Positions 23,501-32,712 are shown, counted from the first letter of the stretch. The stretch is 64,000 nucleotides of DNA from Adiantum capillus-veneris (GCA_014529385.2 CM043959.1:13238809-13302808); one strand, 5' to 3'. The notes: generated by a model not told the origin, from the sequence alone. Program-made: numbers and translations.

Positions 23501-26500
23501 ACTCCTTTCTTGTTGACTTCAACACTCGCTTGTCCGTCAGAGAAGTCAATCAGCTTGTATGCATGGAAAAGCCGTCTTGTGCGTGTCCAGAGAGCATAAT
23601 TGGACTGAGCACATCCCAAAACTCCACGAAAAATTGCGAAGTTAACCCATCCTCTCCAAGACAAGATGCACCATCAAGACCAACCATTACATCACCCAAA
23701 ATGAAAGGAGCCAACAAACTGTGACACGTAGCCTCGTAACCACCAGCTGCACATGGGACCAAACCTCGTCTCTGCCATGCATAACATCATCAATCAATTG
23801 ATTTGCAGAGAACAAATGCTCAAAACGATATGAAGCTATGTCAAGGACCTCATCGTGATCTGTCTGCAACCTCTTTGCAAAATCGCGCAACGGCCCCAAT
23901 AGAAGTCACCTTGGGACGCTCTTTGAAATGTGCAAAGAAATCCTTATTCATCCTATCTGCCTTGGATATCCATGTCAATACTGAAGCATGATAGGAGAAT
24001 TCACATTCCTCAATCTGGATGTGGCTTAGAGTCTCTTTGGTGTCAAAAACTCGCCCTGGAAATTCTTCAAGTTGTTAGTGTAAGCATCTCAAACGATCGT
24101 GTAACTCTCGTTCCCTGCGGAATAGAGCTTGGTGCCGCTCTCCAGCAGCTTGTCTGCAAGCTTGAGAAGACAGAGTAATGCATGTAGCCAAATGGGTCAC
24201 ATTTGCAGAACTAGTGAGCGACCAAACATCATGAATGATCCGAGACAAAGGAACACCCTGTAACACTGAGTCAAGTATGCGTGATCCTCATCTAAGCATA
24301 GAGGAAGTCTGAAATCTCGAATGCAAAGAAATTGGGGGATGATCAGAGAGAACTGTGGCAGGCCAAATCCTAATTGTCCCACTATGAGATGCTACCGCAG
24401 ATGCCAATGTAATGTAATATCTATCTAATCGCTCTGGCAAGCGACCTAACTGCCTCTTGAAACCCCATGAAAACTGCAATGACTAGGCAACACAAGTAAA
24501 GGATGGGACATGCGAGGCATCTGTACCAAAAACTGCAAAAAGAAATGTGTCTCAACCATCTCTCTCAAGTGCCGCAATAAATGGCAAAGAAGGCAGTAAT
24601 CTTTCTCCAGCTCTATCACAAGCTCTTGGAAGCTGTAATATATGCCACTCACTCTCCCTATAGGTATAGATGGACTGCATGCGTGTGTGAAGTTGCTCCG
24701 CTCACATTCCTCGTGATGAAATAAATGTTCCAGTGCCACTGCCCAGAGAGCTGGACTTTGGTGATGATTAAAACCTACTTAGTGTGCATGAGAATGAGGA
24801 TGACAATTCCTAAACCAAGGAGGCCCCTTCCCATGATTGCCTTGATGAGTGCTCCGATGGTAATGGTGGTGTGCTAATGATGGTGGTATAGTGTTGTATA
24901 GGCTCTAGTGTCTACCCTCTATCCTCCAAGCTCCCTCCTGAGTTCTCTAGCCTCCACCCTCTACCTTATGTGTTTGGCCCTTGTGTCATCGCATTGCTCA
25001 TGTCATGCCTTTTTTGGCTGTTGCTCCTTCCTAGTCACGTTAGTTTTTAATGGTGTATTCACATTTTCGACTTATAAACAGACTCCTCTCTCACATATTA
25101 TGAATATAAGTCTCTTTAAAAACTATATTTTATTGTACCATACCCTTCCTCAAACTGTACATCTGTACCTGACAACTATAAAATCCGCATAGATCAATAA
25201 ACAAATTAGATCATGGCATGCGCATACAATGCAACCACAAAACGGTAAACTAAGGCTACCTGTGCCAAAATACCATCATACAACACAATAAAGCCCACTT
25301 TGCCAATGGACGCCATTACCAACCATACCAGGTCCACAAAAGAATCCCCATTACTACACATTTTCATTTAAACACATAATTAACATGTTTACCCAGGGTG
25401 AGAAGCGGGATGCGCCTGAGCCTCCAAACAAGGATGGATAGCCCATCCCTCCGAAATGGGATGATGTAGTTGTGCTGTAAGATGCAACTGATTCGGGTGA
25501 GGATGACCCTGATGATTGCACCTCCGCATCCTGTAACACTTCATGTCAGAAAAGCCGAAAGATGCTTTCCTCGCATCAAGATGTATCCGGACTTTATCAT
25601 ACCTCCGTTTCAGAAGCTTCCAGTAACTGCTTTGCCCACATATCATCATAGCTGATAGATGTTCTAGGCAAAACATTCTCTTCTTCCACCTCCGGAGCAT
25701 CTGTACCAGCTCCCACCAAGAATTCATTGACCTACATTGAAATGATTTGATCTTTAAACCCTCCTAAGTGTTCTTTTAACATCACAAAAAACATAGCTTG
25801 CCTACTTAAATCCTGCTCATTGATGAGCTCTTATTCAATAAAAATTCACCAGGTCAATTGCTGGCGCACTACCAGTCCATAATCCATCGCTTAAGCCTAC
25901 AACAAGGGGCTCATTTTTCTCAATGTGTACAGGAGGATACTGAAGCTGGCTATTCAAAAGATCGGATATTCCCATCGCCACAGCTGGGTCATTCAGCCCG
26001 CTTGCAGCATCAATGCGGTGGCGATTGCGGTAGATGTTTATTAATGTCGCACTGCAAAAAAAGGTCATGTTATACATTAAGATGGTTTCTTCATTAGCCT
26101 TCATATTGAAACAAGCTTGTGGCAATGGGCAGTAATACAATCAATGGAGAAAGCATTTGAATGTGCCATGGCATATAATTTTTTATTCAGGCAATACCTT
26201 GTGGGTCCAAGAGGCAGATATTTTGCCCGGGGGACATAACAGAAAAGGGAGACCAGATCCAGAAGCCTTTCATGCGTCTCATAGAGCTTCCGGAGCTCAT
26301 CATCTGACCATTCTTGCTTCTTGTTGTCATGGTTTCTCATGTCCCTAGATTCCACAAGGCATACCCTTCAGTGTCTTGTAATAAGGTCACACAACCAGGC
26401 TACTCACGATCTCACCTGACAAGTTCATCTTGGGCCCTGTACATTTCATCCAGTAGCCTAATCATTGGTGACAAGATTGAGCTGAGACCAGTTCCAGTTG

Positions 26501-29500
26501 CACCCTGGTCCTCCCCGTTACTAGCCATGTCAAGCATGCTTTTGCTTGACCCTCCTTGTGCCAATGCTTGCAACAGTTCATAGACTTGCATTCTATACGG
26601 TTCCCCAGACCTAATGGCAATCGTGATAAGAGCCTGGGCTGCAACTAATCTCACCTGTAGAAAGATGTCTTGCCTTAAAGATATAATGTAGCCACTACAA
26701 CATGTGCTTGGTTTGGATACTCAAAAGATACAAGTTTACCTCCCAACTCCCTCCAAATGCACATCGTTCAAGTCGAGTCAAAGCACCAGCAAGGGTTGGA
26801 TTCCTAGAGCTCGCTGCAGCTACCATCTTGTCAACATCAAGCATCATCAATGCCGTTCCAGGTGGTGTCACTGACTCCCAAGCATATTCAGATGCAGCAT
26901 AGTTTGCATTCTCCCCCAAGAACCAAACCTTTCAGAATTTAAATTACAAATATTACAAAACCTATAATATTAAACCTTGGACACAAAAGTCTCAAACCCA
27001 ATGAGAAAATAAAAAAAGGGACAAGCTTCATCCAAAAAAATTCATACCGCTGCTTGGACAAGCTTTTGTAATGCGAGTGCTGACTTTGGATCTGCTGCAG
27101 AGACTCTCTTATTGAAATGGTATGTTGGCATTGATGCAGGCTCTGGCGGTGGCAAGTCAAGAACAACGGTCACTGCCTCCAGAGCTGTATGCTTCCCACT
27201 AGGTCCACAACCCAGCAGACAAGTCTGAGCGAATTGAAGTCGTTAGTACCACGCAAAAGGACATAACTAATTGATGTCTTGCATTACCGGCCAATTCTTT
27301 GGAATGAACATAACTAGTGCAATGATTTCTCTGCTTTGAGTATCAGAAATTCCTCTTTAACTACATGAGTTTGAATATGGACAACCTTAAAAGAGGAGGA
27401 GACTGTTTAAAAAACTCCCATGAGAGACCTGAAGGGCCCCTAGGTTGCAAACATGTGAAGATAAAATATACACAGGCATAGGCACAAGTGCAGGCCCAGG
27501 CACATACACAGCCCTATATGGTATGTATTAACGCATGTATACACCAAGATGAATCCAAGCCAATCCCACATTCACCTTCAGAGAAACAGCAAGTTATAAA
27601 CTTAGCAAAGTATCCATTAGGAAATATAGCCACAGCTCCATGATACATAGCACACACAAACTATATTTTGAATAAGTGAAACGCGTGCACAAAGGCATGA
27701 ATCGCAGGATCATAAAGGAGATATCTGTGGGGTTTGCTTAAGCACAAACTTGAGGAGCTGCAGGGTTGTAGAAAGCGAAAGGAGTAATGCAGCAGGACCA
27801 TGCTGAAGGGTGGCGAGCAATACAAGAGCAAAGACAAAGTATTCCCATTTACAAGCTGAAAAATGAGCTGATTATAGCAGTCCATGAGAGACAGGTTTTA
27901 GTTGTGATTGGAAAAACTGGTTCACGAAAAACAACAGAGGTTACACAATATCTAGCAGAAGTAGGGTACACAACAAAAGGAAAGATTGGATGCACACAAC
28001 CTCGGCGATGTTTGTTGCCAAGAGGGTTACTGAAGAATTTGGTTGCAGCCTTGGTGAAGAGGTTGGTTATGCGATTAGGTTAGAGGATTGCACGGGGCCT
28101 GAGACAGTAACCAAAACTATGACAAAATTCAAATAGCAAGCTTCTGAGAGGCGTGCTTGTGGATAGCCAGCTCTCAACATATTCTGCTATAGTGCTTGCT
28201 GAAGCACATGAAAGAACAATAAACATTGATGCCCTCTGTTTGCGGCTGAAGGACCTAGCAAGGCGGTGAAACAAATTGCCTCTTATAGTCACCTCAGCTA
28301 CACTTGATGCTGAGAAGTTTTCTAAATTCTAGGTACTTAAAACTTTTTCACTATTCCAGGAACATTTCCTGATAAGATTCTGTACGCAAAGCAACCAGAG
28401 AGTTACTATCTAGATGCTGCACTTAGTAACGTTATGCAGAGACATTTCGCTGAGCCAGAAGGCATATCCTTCTCTTTTCAACAAGACATGAAGAAATTGA
28501 TACAGCATGCCAAACCTTGTATGAGAGGATGAAGGTCCCAATGTTCCAAACTGATTCTACTCCCAGTTTATAGTGCCCTTCCTAGTGAAATGCAAACAAG
28601 ATTTTTGGCCCAGCACCACTAGGAACAAGGAACCAGTGGAGCAGGGCACGGATTCCGTTCCTTATTATTCTTCGAGAGAGACAATGCCAACTCTCCACCA
28701 TACTTCTGTATGGCACTTTTGTACGTCTTGCACTATGTGGTCTGTAGTTTGTGTCATTTCCTTGTGTCATGATGAAAAGTTTAAATAGTCTCATGGTTTT
28801 CGTTGTAGCTTGTCAAAACATCATATTCGGCCTTACACACTTGGACGAGACACCTTCTTGCTTAACAGGTCACGAACCTACTTTCATTTGTGCATTTTGA
28901 TATCACTTGCTGTAAATTATTTGAAGCACATGTTTTCTTCAATAGTAAATATTTGATGCCATGCTTTATATGTGTTTGATAGAGACAAATATTTATGTTG
29001 CCTCTATTATGTCCCGTGACAGGTTTTAAGATGATCTCAAGCCATGGAAGGCTAGGGTCCGAGCACAACAAGCTAGGACCAAGTTGTGACCAAATTGAAA
29101 CTAGTTGAACGCCATACATTAGGTCCACAATGTGTGTAGATGGTTCCATGAGAGGGACCATGATGCTTTTGCTTAAACTCTAGATGTGGAAAGAATAGCA
29201 ATTACAATGACAAGGACAATTTAACTTCTGCATTTTTTTATTTTTGACAAGGCCAACCAAGCGTATGACTAGATAGAACTCGTCCCACATTTTCTATGTT
29301 GAGCCTGTGTCAAGGTCCCTGGTTTCCTTCGAAAACCTCACACAACAGCTTCGTTCTTTCCATTTTCCCACATTAAGTCAAGCGAGCTTAGCAGAACAAC
29401 AGCTCAGAAAAAACGCTGCATACTAAACTGAAGAAAAAATCCTAGGGGGGGCAGGTTTCTACAAAGCATAAATGAAACTGTAAACAAAGCCTTGCATTCA

Positions 29501-30031
29501 AGATTCCAAAAAGGCAAATTCTACAGATCTGTGATAAAGAGCTCCATGCATTACCTTCCAAAGAAGTTGCAAAACGTCTGAATCAATTTTTCCAGGAACT
29601 TTGGTGGCAAATAGTGTTGCTATCTCCAGAAGAATTACAGCCATGTCTGGAGTTGCCTGCAAACCAAACAAAAAAGCAAAAAAATCAGATATGCATAGCA
29701 TGTACCTCCCAAGTTTTTTGCATGTTCAAGGGCAACTCTAGTTCGGCATAGTGAACCTTAAAGCGTGCATGAAGAATCAGAATTATTTCATTCAGTAAAG
29801 AGGCAGGCCAAGAAGGGTCCGAAAGCTCTCCAGCAATGATCGACTTTAATTCATCAAAAGATTCATATGGGCTTTGCAGCCAAATGAGTGCTTTGATGAC
29901 TGCACCACGAACATAAACACACTCACAGGCTACAGTGGTTCGTACAGCCTCCTTCAGTGACGACAGCATGCTGCTTATAGTTTCTTTTCCACCAGATGTT
30001 GATGGGAAAGAAGCAACCTTGTTGCGTGGAG
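7673..30031 (-). CDS. TASH3: TASH3 (TSAUCER), large subunit of the TPLATE/TSET complex, C-terminal 661 residues, 13 exons
   Basis: TASH3 is an adaptin-like large subunit of the plant TPLATE complex, which acts in clathrin-mediated endocytosis at the plasma membrane. Thirteen minus-strand exons with GT-AG borders join in frame: 30031-29757, 29656-29555, 27224-27048, 26928-26740, 26654-26416, 26344-26198, 26051-25850, 25731-25603, 25530-25393, 8507-8424, 8131-7958, 7877-7818 and 7744-7673. They total 1988 nt, which is two bases of a split codon plus 662 codons including the TAA stop. The helical-repeat part carries [37 protein letters not shown] and [20 protein letters not shown], all close to the Arabidopsis protein as I remember it. 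The C-terminus is an SH3 domain. The N-terminal half and start codon are missing; the first exon here begins within a codon. Every exon is open, so the gene may be functional despite its huge introns. Confidence 0.93.
8756..9925 (+). pseudogene. Family-A gag zinc knuckle and protease, one stop
   Basis: The frame 8756-9433 continues after one in-frame TAG (9432-9434) at 9452-9925. The zinc knuckle [15 protein letters not shown] is intact (C-x2-C-x4-H-x4-C). The retropepsin-like segment reads [13 protein letters not shown], where the family normally has Asp-Thr-Gly; the Thr is replaced, so the protease is probably inactive. GCDVLLGIP, the second conserved part of the protease fold, ends just before the stop. 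The rest is the linker to RT ([20 protein letters not shown]). Confidence 0.8.
9958..10338 (+). pseudogene. Family-A RNase H fragment
   Basis: An open frame of 126 codons begins with the end of RT ([16 protein letters not shown]-like). It contains the gypsy RNase H markers [37 protein letters not shown] and [10 protein letters not shown]. The Asp of CDA, the Glu of EKELLA and the Asp of TDH are the expected catalytic acidic residues. It is separated from gag-protease by deletion of the RT core, so it is part of a dead element. Confidence 0.85.
10490..11100 (-). repeat. Minus-strand LTR fragment (family F)
   Basis: Near 10765-10800 the reverse of the motif AAAGAAATACCGAAAGGG appears. Several LTR families in this window carry this motif near their 3' end, which points to a minus-strand LTR. 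GTGCCACGTCAGCATGTCAG near 11036 also matches the family-A LTR in reverse. Boundaries are uncertain and no partner was found. Confidence 0.45.
11101..11659. other. Unassigned intronic stretch
   Basis: Moderately GC-rich, with no recognised domain. A 94-codon minus frame (11675-11391) has no family resemblance and is probably chance. Confidence 0.4.
11660..12560 (-). repeat. Partial family-B-like LTR, minus strand
   Basis: In reverse this matches the family-B LTR at 59692-60465: the GCAAGAGCCTC / TTAGCTAGTTGCTAATCC-type block (here near 12280-12330), the telomere-like AAACCCTAAACC (near 12100), the block near 11830-12035, and GCGCCCCTTTCGGTATTTC near 11776. The terminal bases of the LTR are missing near 11660. 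It is related to the family-E LTRs at 14426 and 19791, so B and E are sister families. Confidence 0.7.
12561..13485. other. Intronic spacer, A-rich
   Basis: Includes a long A- and C-rich low-complexity stretch (13190-13260). Nothing coding or repeated was recognised. Confidence 0.4.
13486..13767 (-). other. Unrecognised 93-codon minus frame
   Basis: The frame starts [20 protein letters not shown]. The sense-strand sequence before it ends ATGCTAG, and GAAGTGAAG|GTCACA lies near its end, so it could be an exon-like piece. It does not match TASH3 or the Penelope-like element as I know them. No function is assigned; it could be chance. Confidence 0.2.
14090..14425 (-). pseudogene. Penelope-like element RT, C-terminal half
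   Basis: The frame carries [13 protein letters not shown], with the catalytic Asp pair FVDD encoded at 14351-14362. It continues [29 protein letters not shown] and [11 protein letters not shown], then a YHPYASHF-like segment. This order (R-F/Y-V-D-D-L, then G-I-Y-P, then Y-D-K-R, then Y-P) is characteristic of Penelope-like RTs and unlike LTR or L1 RTs. It begins exactly at the edge of the family-E LTR (14426), so the element was cut by that insertion. The fingers and first half of the palm are missing from both halves. This is the distal part of the element at 20720-22532. Confidence 0.8.
14426..15755 (-). repeat. Family-E 3' LTR
   Basis: About 1330 bp. It aligns with 19791-20719 from the shared edge TATAACCGGCC through GGCGCCCCTTTC, AAACCCTAAACCTGCA and GGGGAATTAGCAATTAGC. 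The U3 end is placed at 15755 because reading minus gives CAAGGGTGGGG (a polypurine tract) followed by TGTGTCACC. Confidence 0.75.
15756..15907 (-). other. Family-E polypurine tract and spacer
   Basis: Reading minus, CAAGGGTGGGG ends at the LTR edge at 15755. The rest of this short stretch is non-coding 3' internal sequence left after integrase was lost. Confidence 0.6.
15908..16929 (-). pseudogene. Family-E RT end, RNase H and start of integrase
   Basis: The pieces 16949-16761, 16894-16298 and 16291-15908 continue pol. RNase H shows [34 protein letters not shown] and [10 protein letters not shown], ending VADALSRKP near 16180. The start of integrase follows ([13 protein letters not shown] near 15960, compare the zinc-binding H-x4-H-x-G-H pattern), and then homology stops near 15920. 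Most of integrase is absent. Confidence 0.85.
16930..18102 (-). pseudogene. Family-E protease and reverse transcriptase
   Basis: The protease segment at 18053-17775 reads [13 protein letters not shown], with Pro in place of the Thr of Asp-Thr-Gly. A frame of 322 codons (17898-16930) follows, with [10 protein letters not shown] (protease end) and the linker [15 protein letters not shown] motifs come next: [50 protein letters not shown] and the catalytic FFDDMIVYS. Cys replaces the usual Arg in DYRALN and His replaces Tyr in SGYHQI, consistent with decay. Confidence 0.88.
18103..19770 (-). pseudogene. Family-E gag with zinc knuckle
   Basis: Minus-strand pieces in two frames. The N-terminal region (19700-19540) has [20 protein letters not shown], parallel to the family-B gag. 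The capsid part (19188-18766) has [17 protein letters not shown] and [20 protein letters not shown]. The zinc knuckle [15 protein letters not shown] sits near 18230-18180. Several stops and frameshifts make it non-functional. Homology to the B gag at 51072-51989 is clear along its length. Confidence 0.8.
19771..19790 (-). promoter_or_regulatory. Family-E primer-binding site
   Basis: Reading minus, the LTR is followed directly by TGGTTCCATTGACGGGATGG. The family-B element has TGGTTCCGTTGCCGGGA in the same place. The pattern resembles the TGGCGCCGTTGCCGGGG site used with tRNA-Asp by some plant gypsy lineages, but several bases differ, so the primer tRNA is an inference. Confidence 0.6.
19791..20719 (-). 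repeat. Family-E 5' LTR, truncated
   Basis: This 929-bp copy matches the 3' LTR closely up to the block GGTCACTTTCAT at about 20708-20719, then changes abruptly into Penelope-like coding sequence. The first 400 or so bases of the LTR are missing. Confidence 0.8.
20720..21704 (-). pseudogene. Penelope-like element: CxC linker and RT N-terminal region
   Basis: The frame 21704-20925 and its frameshifted continuation to 20720 encode the region before the RT core. The linker carries [12 protein letters not shown] (Cys-Pro-Cys encoded at 21192-21200). Then come [20 protein letters not shown] and [12 protein letters not shown], matching the G-H-V-x-T-x-D and K-x-R-x-P blocks that precede the fingers of Penelope-like RTs. 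After a stop at 20925 the sequence reads [18 protein letters not shown] and, one frame over, [14 protein letters not shown], a typical start of the RT domain. It is cut at the family-E LTR. Confidence 0.8.
21798..22532 (-). pseudogene. Penelope-like element: N-terminal GIY-YIG endonuclease
   Basis: An open frame of 244 codons. The nuclease reads [20 protein letters not shown] near residues 93-112 (the GIY and YIG halves appear as VIY and YVG). An Arg follows (FRTAF), then an EHVREA helix, [20 protein letters not shown], and a Glu in [11 protein letters not shown], all in the family order. It lies upstream of the RT part on the same strand, the reverse of canonical Penelope elements. A frameshift and stop between 21797 and 21705 separate it from the CxC/RT part; another frame there ([16 protein letters not shown]) continues the protein. 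I see no clear CCHH zinc motif before GIY. Confidence 0.8.
22533..23329 (-). other. Upstream flank of the Penelope-like element
   Basis: Non-coding 5' region of the element, then unassigned intron. No pseudo-LTR copy was recognised. A 97-codon plus frame (22685-22978) has no family resemblance. Confidence 0.35.
23330..23560 (-). pseudogene. Retrotransposon gag remnant with zinc knuckle
   Basis: Minus-strand translation gives a Lys/Glu-rich stretch ([16 protein letters not shown]), then in another frame [18 protein letters not shown], a stop, and KCPKKEP. This is a C-x2-C-x4-H-x4-C gag knuckle with a stop before its last Cys. It adjoins the L1 fragment at about 23560 with no boundary sequence. 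Confidence 0.65.
23560..24780 (-). pseudogene. L1-like LINE fragment (endonuclease end and RT start)
   Basis: Minus-strand frames in order give [14 protein letters not shown] and [14 protein letters not shown] (24430-24300), the R-L-D-R-x and S-D-H blocks that end L1 endonucleases. Then comes a helical linker ([17 protein letters not shown]), and at 23680-23620 [17 protein letters not shown], the start of the L1 RT (compare GEDGLTPSFFLEYWDL in the L1 at 37358). The RT core and 3' end are missing. Frameshifts are frequent. Confidence 0.7.
24781..25392. other. Intronic spacer, nothing recognised
   Basis: Contains the donor-side part of the large TASH3 intron. No coding signal was seen. Confidence 0.4.
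27778..28630 (+). pseudogene. DEAH-box RNA helicase (PRP22/DHX8-like) pseudogene in a TASH3 intron
   Basis: The plus strand, read across frames, gives [18 protein letters not shown] and [20 protein letters not shown], where GETGSGKTT is expected in the Walker A loop. [22 protein letters not shown] (DEAH became AEAH), [33 protein letters not shown] and [11 protein letters not shown] follow. These are consecutive helicase motifs I to IV of the PRP22/DHX8 spliceosomal helicase family. No introns separate them, which fits a retrocopy, but no poly-A tail or target duplication was found. Stops and changed catalytic residues show it is dead. It is antisense to TASH3. Confidence 0.85.
28631..29554. 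other. Rest of the 2.3-kb TASH3 intron
   Basis: AT-rich; nothing recognised apart from the possible decayed 3' end of the helicase copy. Confidence 0.4.
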
Positions 30032-31205
30032 CTGCAAAGAACATGTCATAAGTGCTCCTATAAGCATGTTTACATATACAAACATCAGATAAAATAGAAA
30101 AATCTCAACACAGGTATATTAGTTAGAATGCAAACATGACAAAGATTTTAAGCCCTGAAATTAGTCCACTGTGCCCTATTCAGTATAGTTACCCTTAATA
30201 TGATGTACACCTCAGTTTCTTAGCTGCTCTACTCTGTCAACAGAGGCAACAATAAATATCAATATAATAGACGCCTGAACTATTATGAGCTATTTGTTCA
30301 TTAATTTGTAGGGATCTAAGCAACTTTGAAACAAAAGATGGGCTAGTCACCCACCTAAAGAATATCTTTAATTACTACAAGAATATCTTTAATTACTACG
30401 GAGAAATCCTATACAAGCACATGAACCGAGAGGTGGTGTACTCGATGGTCTTCAAGCCTTTGCTTCCTCATCTCAGAGTAAAACCCTAATCTCAAGAATC
30501 TTTGTTCTAACTCTGAATCCTCTTAATGTGCTTTTCTCGAGCAAAAGCTCTTGCCAGCTTCTGCCTATATTCCTTCGTGCAAGAGAGGACATGTTCAAAC
30601 AAACAATCATGCTTGCTTAATGAATCCAAAAATGGAAAAAAACATCTACTGTAAGACTTGGAACTCAGAAAGCAACTTCTTGGACATAATTACCCTTTTC
30701 CTCCAATCCTACACACCAGAAAGGCGTATTCTCGGAACCCTTCTCCTAAATCAACCCCGTCTACAATGTCTATGGTCTGCCAACAGAGAAAAACAGAAAC
30801 TTGTCGTGATGGAAACAATCCTTTGCGATGAAACTCTTCTACTCAATCGTGGCAGACTCGGGCACACTTGGGGCAACCATACAGAGCCTCGTGGACACAT
30901 CATCACGGCTGAAGTCTGCAGCAATGTCTCCTCAGGAATTGGGGAGCCAGAATCTCATGCCAGAATGACAGAGAGGGGTTGCTTTTATAGGTGAGGGCAG
31001 TCTGCGAGGATATAGGAATGCACTTTTCTTGCAAAAATTGAAAGCTGCCATGGCACTTTTTCAACTGCCAACGTAGGGCTGATATGGGGCACCTCCTTTT
31101 TCTGTCGACAATAGAGGAAGGTCAAAGCGATTATAGGAAGAGAGAGAAGGACAAGGCGTTGGCAGCTTGGCTGCTTTCATGAGAGGTGCCCAAACTTAGG
31201 GCTGA
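30032..31205 (-). other. TASH3 upstream intron with an unassigned LTR-like or promoter-like stretch
   Basis: A short direct repeat (AAGAATATCTTTAATTACTAC, twice near 30360-30400) is present. Near 30983-30989, reading minus, CTATAAAAGCAACCCC is a TATA-like motif followed by a pyrimidine-rich start region. Together these could be an unpaired LTR or an ordinary promoter. No TASH3 exon upstream of 30031 was recognised here. Positions 31201-31205 (GCTGA) are the left target duplication of element B. Confidence 0.3.
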
Positions 31206-32050
31206 TGTCACGAGGACGTGGCAACTGCTCACCTTAGTTGCTGGTTTCTTTCCAATGACTTTTGTTTTATTTTTGAGACCCTCTTTTTGAAGTTGCAAAT
31301 GGTCGGACATTGTATGGCCAATGTGAACTGTAGTTTCACTCGCAGACAGGAAGTTGGTCGGCACAAGAATTTGTGTAGTAAGAGGATGTCTAGGCTCAGT
31401 CCAAGGTCATGTAGCACTTAGCAAGTTGGTGGATACTAGGAAGTGAACTCAATAAAGGCAAAAAGTCAAGGTGGGATCACCAACAGAAAGTATCCGACAG
31501 GTGGGCCACATTGCACTTTTGGATGCGGTCCCAATGAGGGTAGATGGTCAGAAGACCAGTGGGAGCCCAACGGAAGCATCTCCTAAAAATTAGGGAACTG
31601 CTATTTAGGGCCGTGAAATGTGTTCGCGTCATTATCTTCGGAATGACAAGGGGAACATTTTACAATTCTACCGCGAAGTCAACTGGGCAATTGGTCGGGA
31701 GAATTTTTAGACGCGAACCCTGAAACAGGAAAATGTGTGTAATCGTGCCAAGTGGGACATTTTAATGCACTGTCCTCATGCATGAAGAGGTAGCGCTGAA
31801 TTTTAAGCTGGGAGGCTCATTTTGCAAGAACTATCACAGGTTAAGAGCTACGGAATGCTTTCTTTCCACTCTATGTACAGTGTGGTGCTAGGAGTGATAC
31901 CCTGCACACTACACACTGCTCTCTCTCTCCCCTACGTACAGTTATGTGATGCCCCACAAGAGGGCTCTTCAATTGACAAATGTACAATTGTGTGGGTTCA
32001 TGCGCGATTACCCATCTTGCACAGGTATTGGATTAGCTAGTTGCTAATCC
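31206..32050 (+). repeat. Family-B 5' LTR, first part
   Basis: It starts TGTCACGAGGACGTGGCA, as do the LTRs at 46504 and 53122, and follows them base for base with few changes down to GATTAGCTAGTTGCTAATCC. There the inverted family-A element begins. About 470 bp of the LTR after this point are missing; the remainder resumes near 44313. Confidence 0.9.
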
Positions 32051-32712
32051 TGTAACAGACTTGGACACTCCAAGTCAAGAATCAATCACGACAGCACCAA
32101 ATAACCACTTCAAAACAGTTCACAGTTCAATATAGATTTGCACTAGCACGGCGGAATTCCGTGCCTAGAGATATTGGCCCCAAAGACTGACGCCCCTTTC
32201 GTTAATTTTTTATGTATTAATCAGTGTTCAAAGTACAAGAGTGGTTCGGGTCTCACTCTCAGACTCTGCATCCAGATGCTCTGCAAAGTGGGAGCCCAAA
32301 CCACAAATTTAATTTACAAGGGATACCAAAAGCAGAGCCCCAAAAGCTTCAGATCAAAAACCTAAAAATAAAAGCAAAGGCTCTTTTCCTCTCTCAAGCT
32401 GTCTTGAGCTTTGGAAAATAAAGCAAATATTCTCTCTTTCTGTCTCAATTTGCGTAGAGCCAAAAAGCAAACTGCCGTTTCTTGCACCGCTTTTTCCGGG
32501 CCCTCCCATATGGTGCCACGTCAGCATCTCTACGCATTTTTCGCGATTTCAGCCTTGCTGCCCTTTTAGGATTAGGGTTAGGGTTTCTGCTATTTTAGGG
32601 TTTTTGGCAGATTTTAAGGTTTGCAGGTTTTAGGGTTAGGGTTTTCACAATTAGGGTTTTTAGCAGCAGCTAGGGTTTCAGTTCTGGGCAGCCACGTCAT
32701 CACTTTGTGACA
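32051..32712 (-). repeat. Family-A 3' LTR (inverted copy)
   Basis: The 662-bp LTR reads TGTCACAAAGTG... to ...GTCTGTTACA on the minus strand. It contains a cluster of telomere-like CCCTAAA motifs (on the plus strand TTAGGGTTAGGGTTT near 32570-32690), as do the other family-A LTRs. Confidence 0.9.

Larger units (their letters stand above)
8508..25392 (-). other. 16.9-kb TASH3 intron packed with mobile elements
   Basis: Donor TGG|GTAAAC lies at 25393/25392 and acceptor TTACAG|GAAAAG at 8508/8507, both in phase 0. The intron holds, from low to high coordinate: a family-A gypsy fragment, minus-strand LTR pieces, the two halves of a Penelope-like element around a gypsy element, and an L1/gag fusion. 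The distance is measured; that all of this is spliced out is inferred from the flanking exons. Confidence 0.75.
25393..30031 (-). other. TASH3: TASH3 upstream exon cluster (nine exons, adaptin-like helical repeats)
   Basis: The nine exons upstream of the large intron encode the helical repeat region and the low-complexity linker before the SH3 domain. Exon lengths and phases fit throughout: 275 nt starting with two bases of a codon, then 102, 177, 189, 239, 147, 202, 129 and 138 nt. The intron 27225-29554 is 2330 bp and contains a DEAH helicase pseudogene. The linker has a conserved YDDMWAK motif (exon 25731-25603) and a Ser-rich stretch with [14 protein letters not shown] (exon 25530-25393). 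Confidence 0.9.

Noticed and set aside
24908-25192. 94-codon plus frame in the intron
   Set aside because: Hydrophobic low-complexity translation of pyrimidine-rich DNA, no homologue recognised.
30551-30994. 147-codon plus frame as a gene
   Set aside because: No family resemblance, and it overlaps a TATA-like motif and LTR-like sequence on the other strand.
31206-32050. Family-B LTR at 31206 as a solo LTR
   Set aside because: The rest of the LTR, a primer site and B gag follow at 44313 onward, and the target duplication pairs with 60466-60470.
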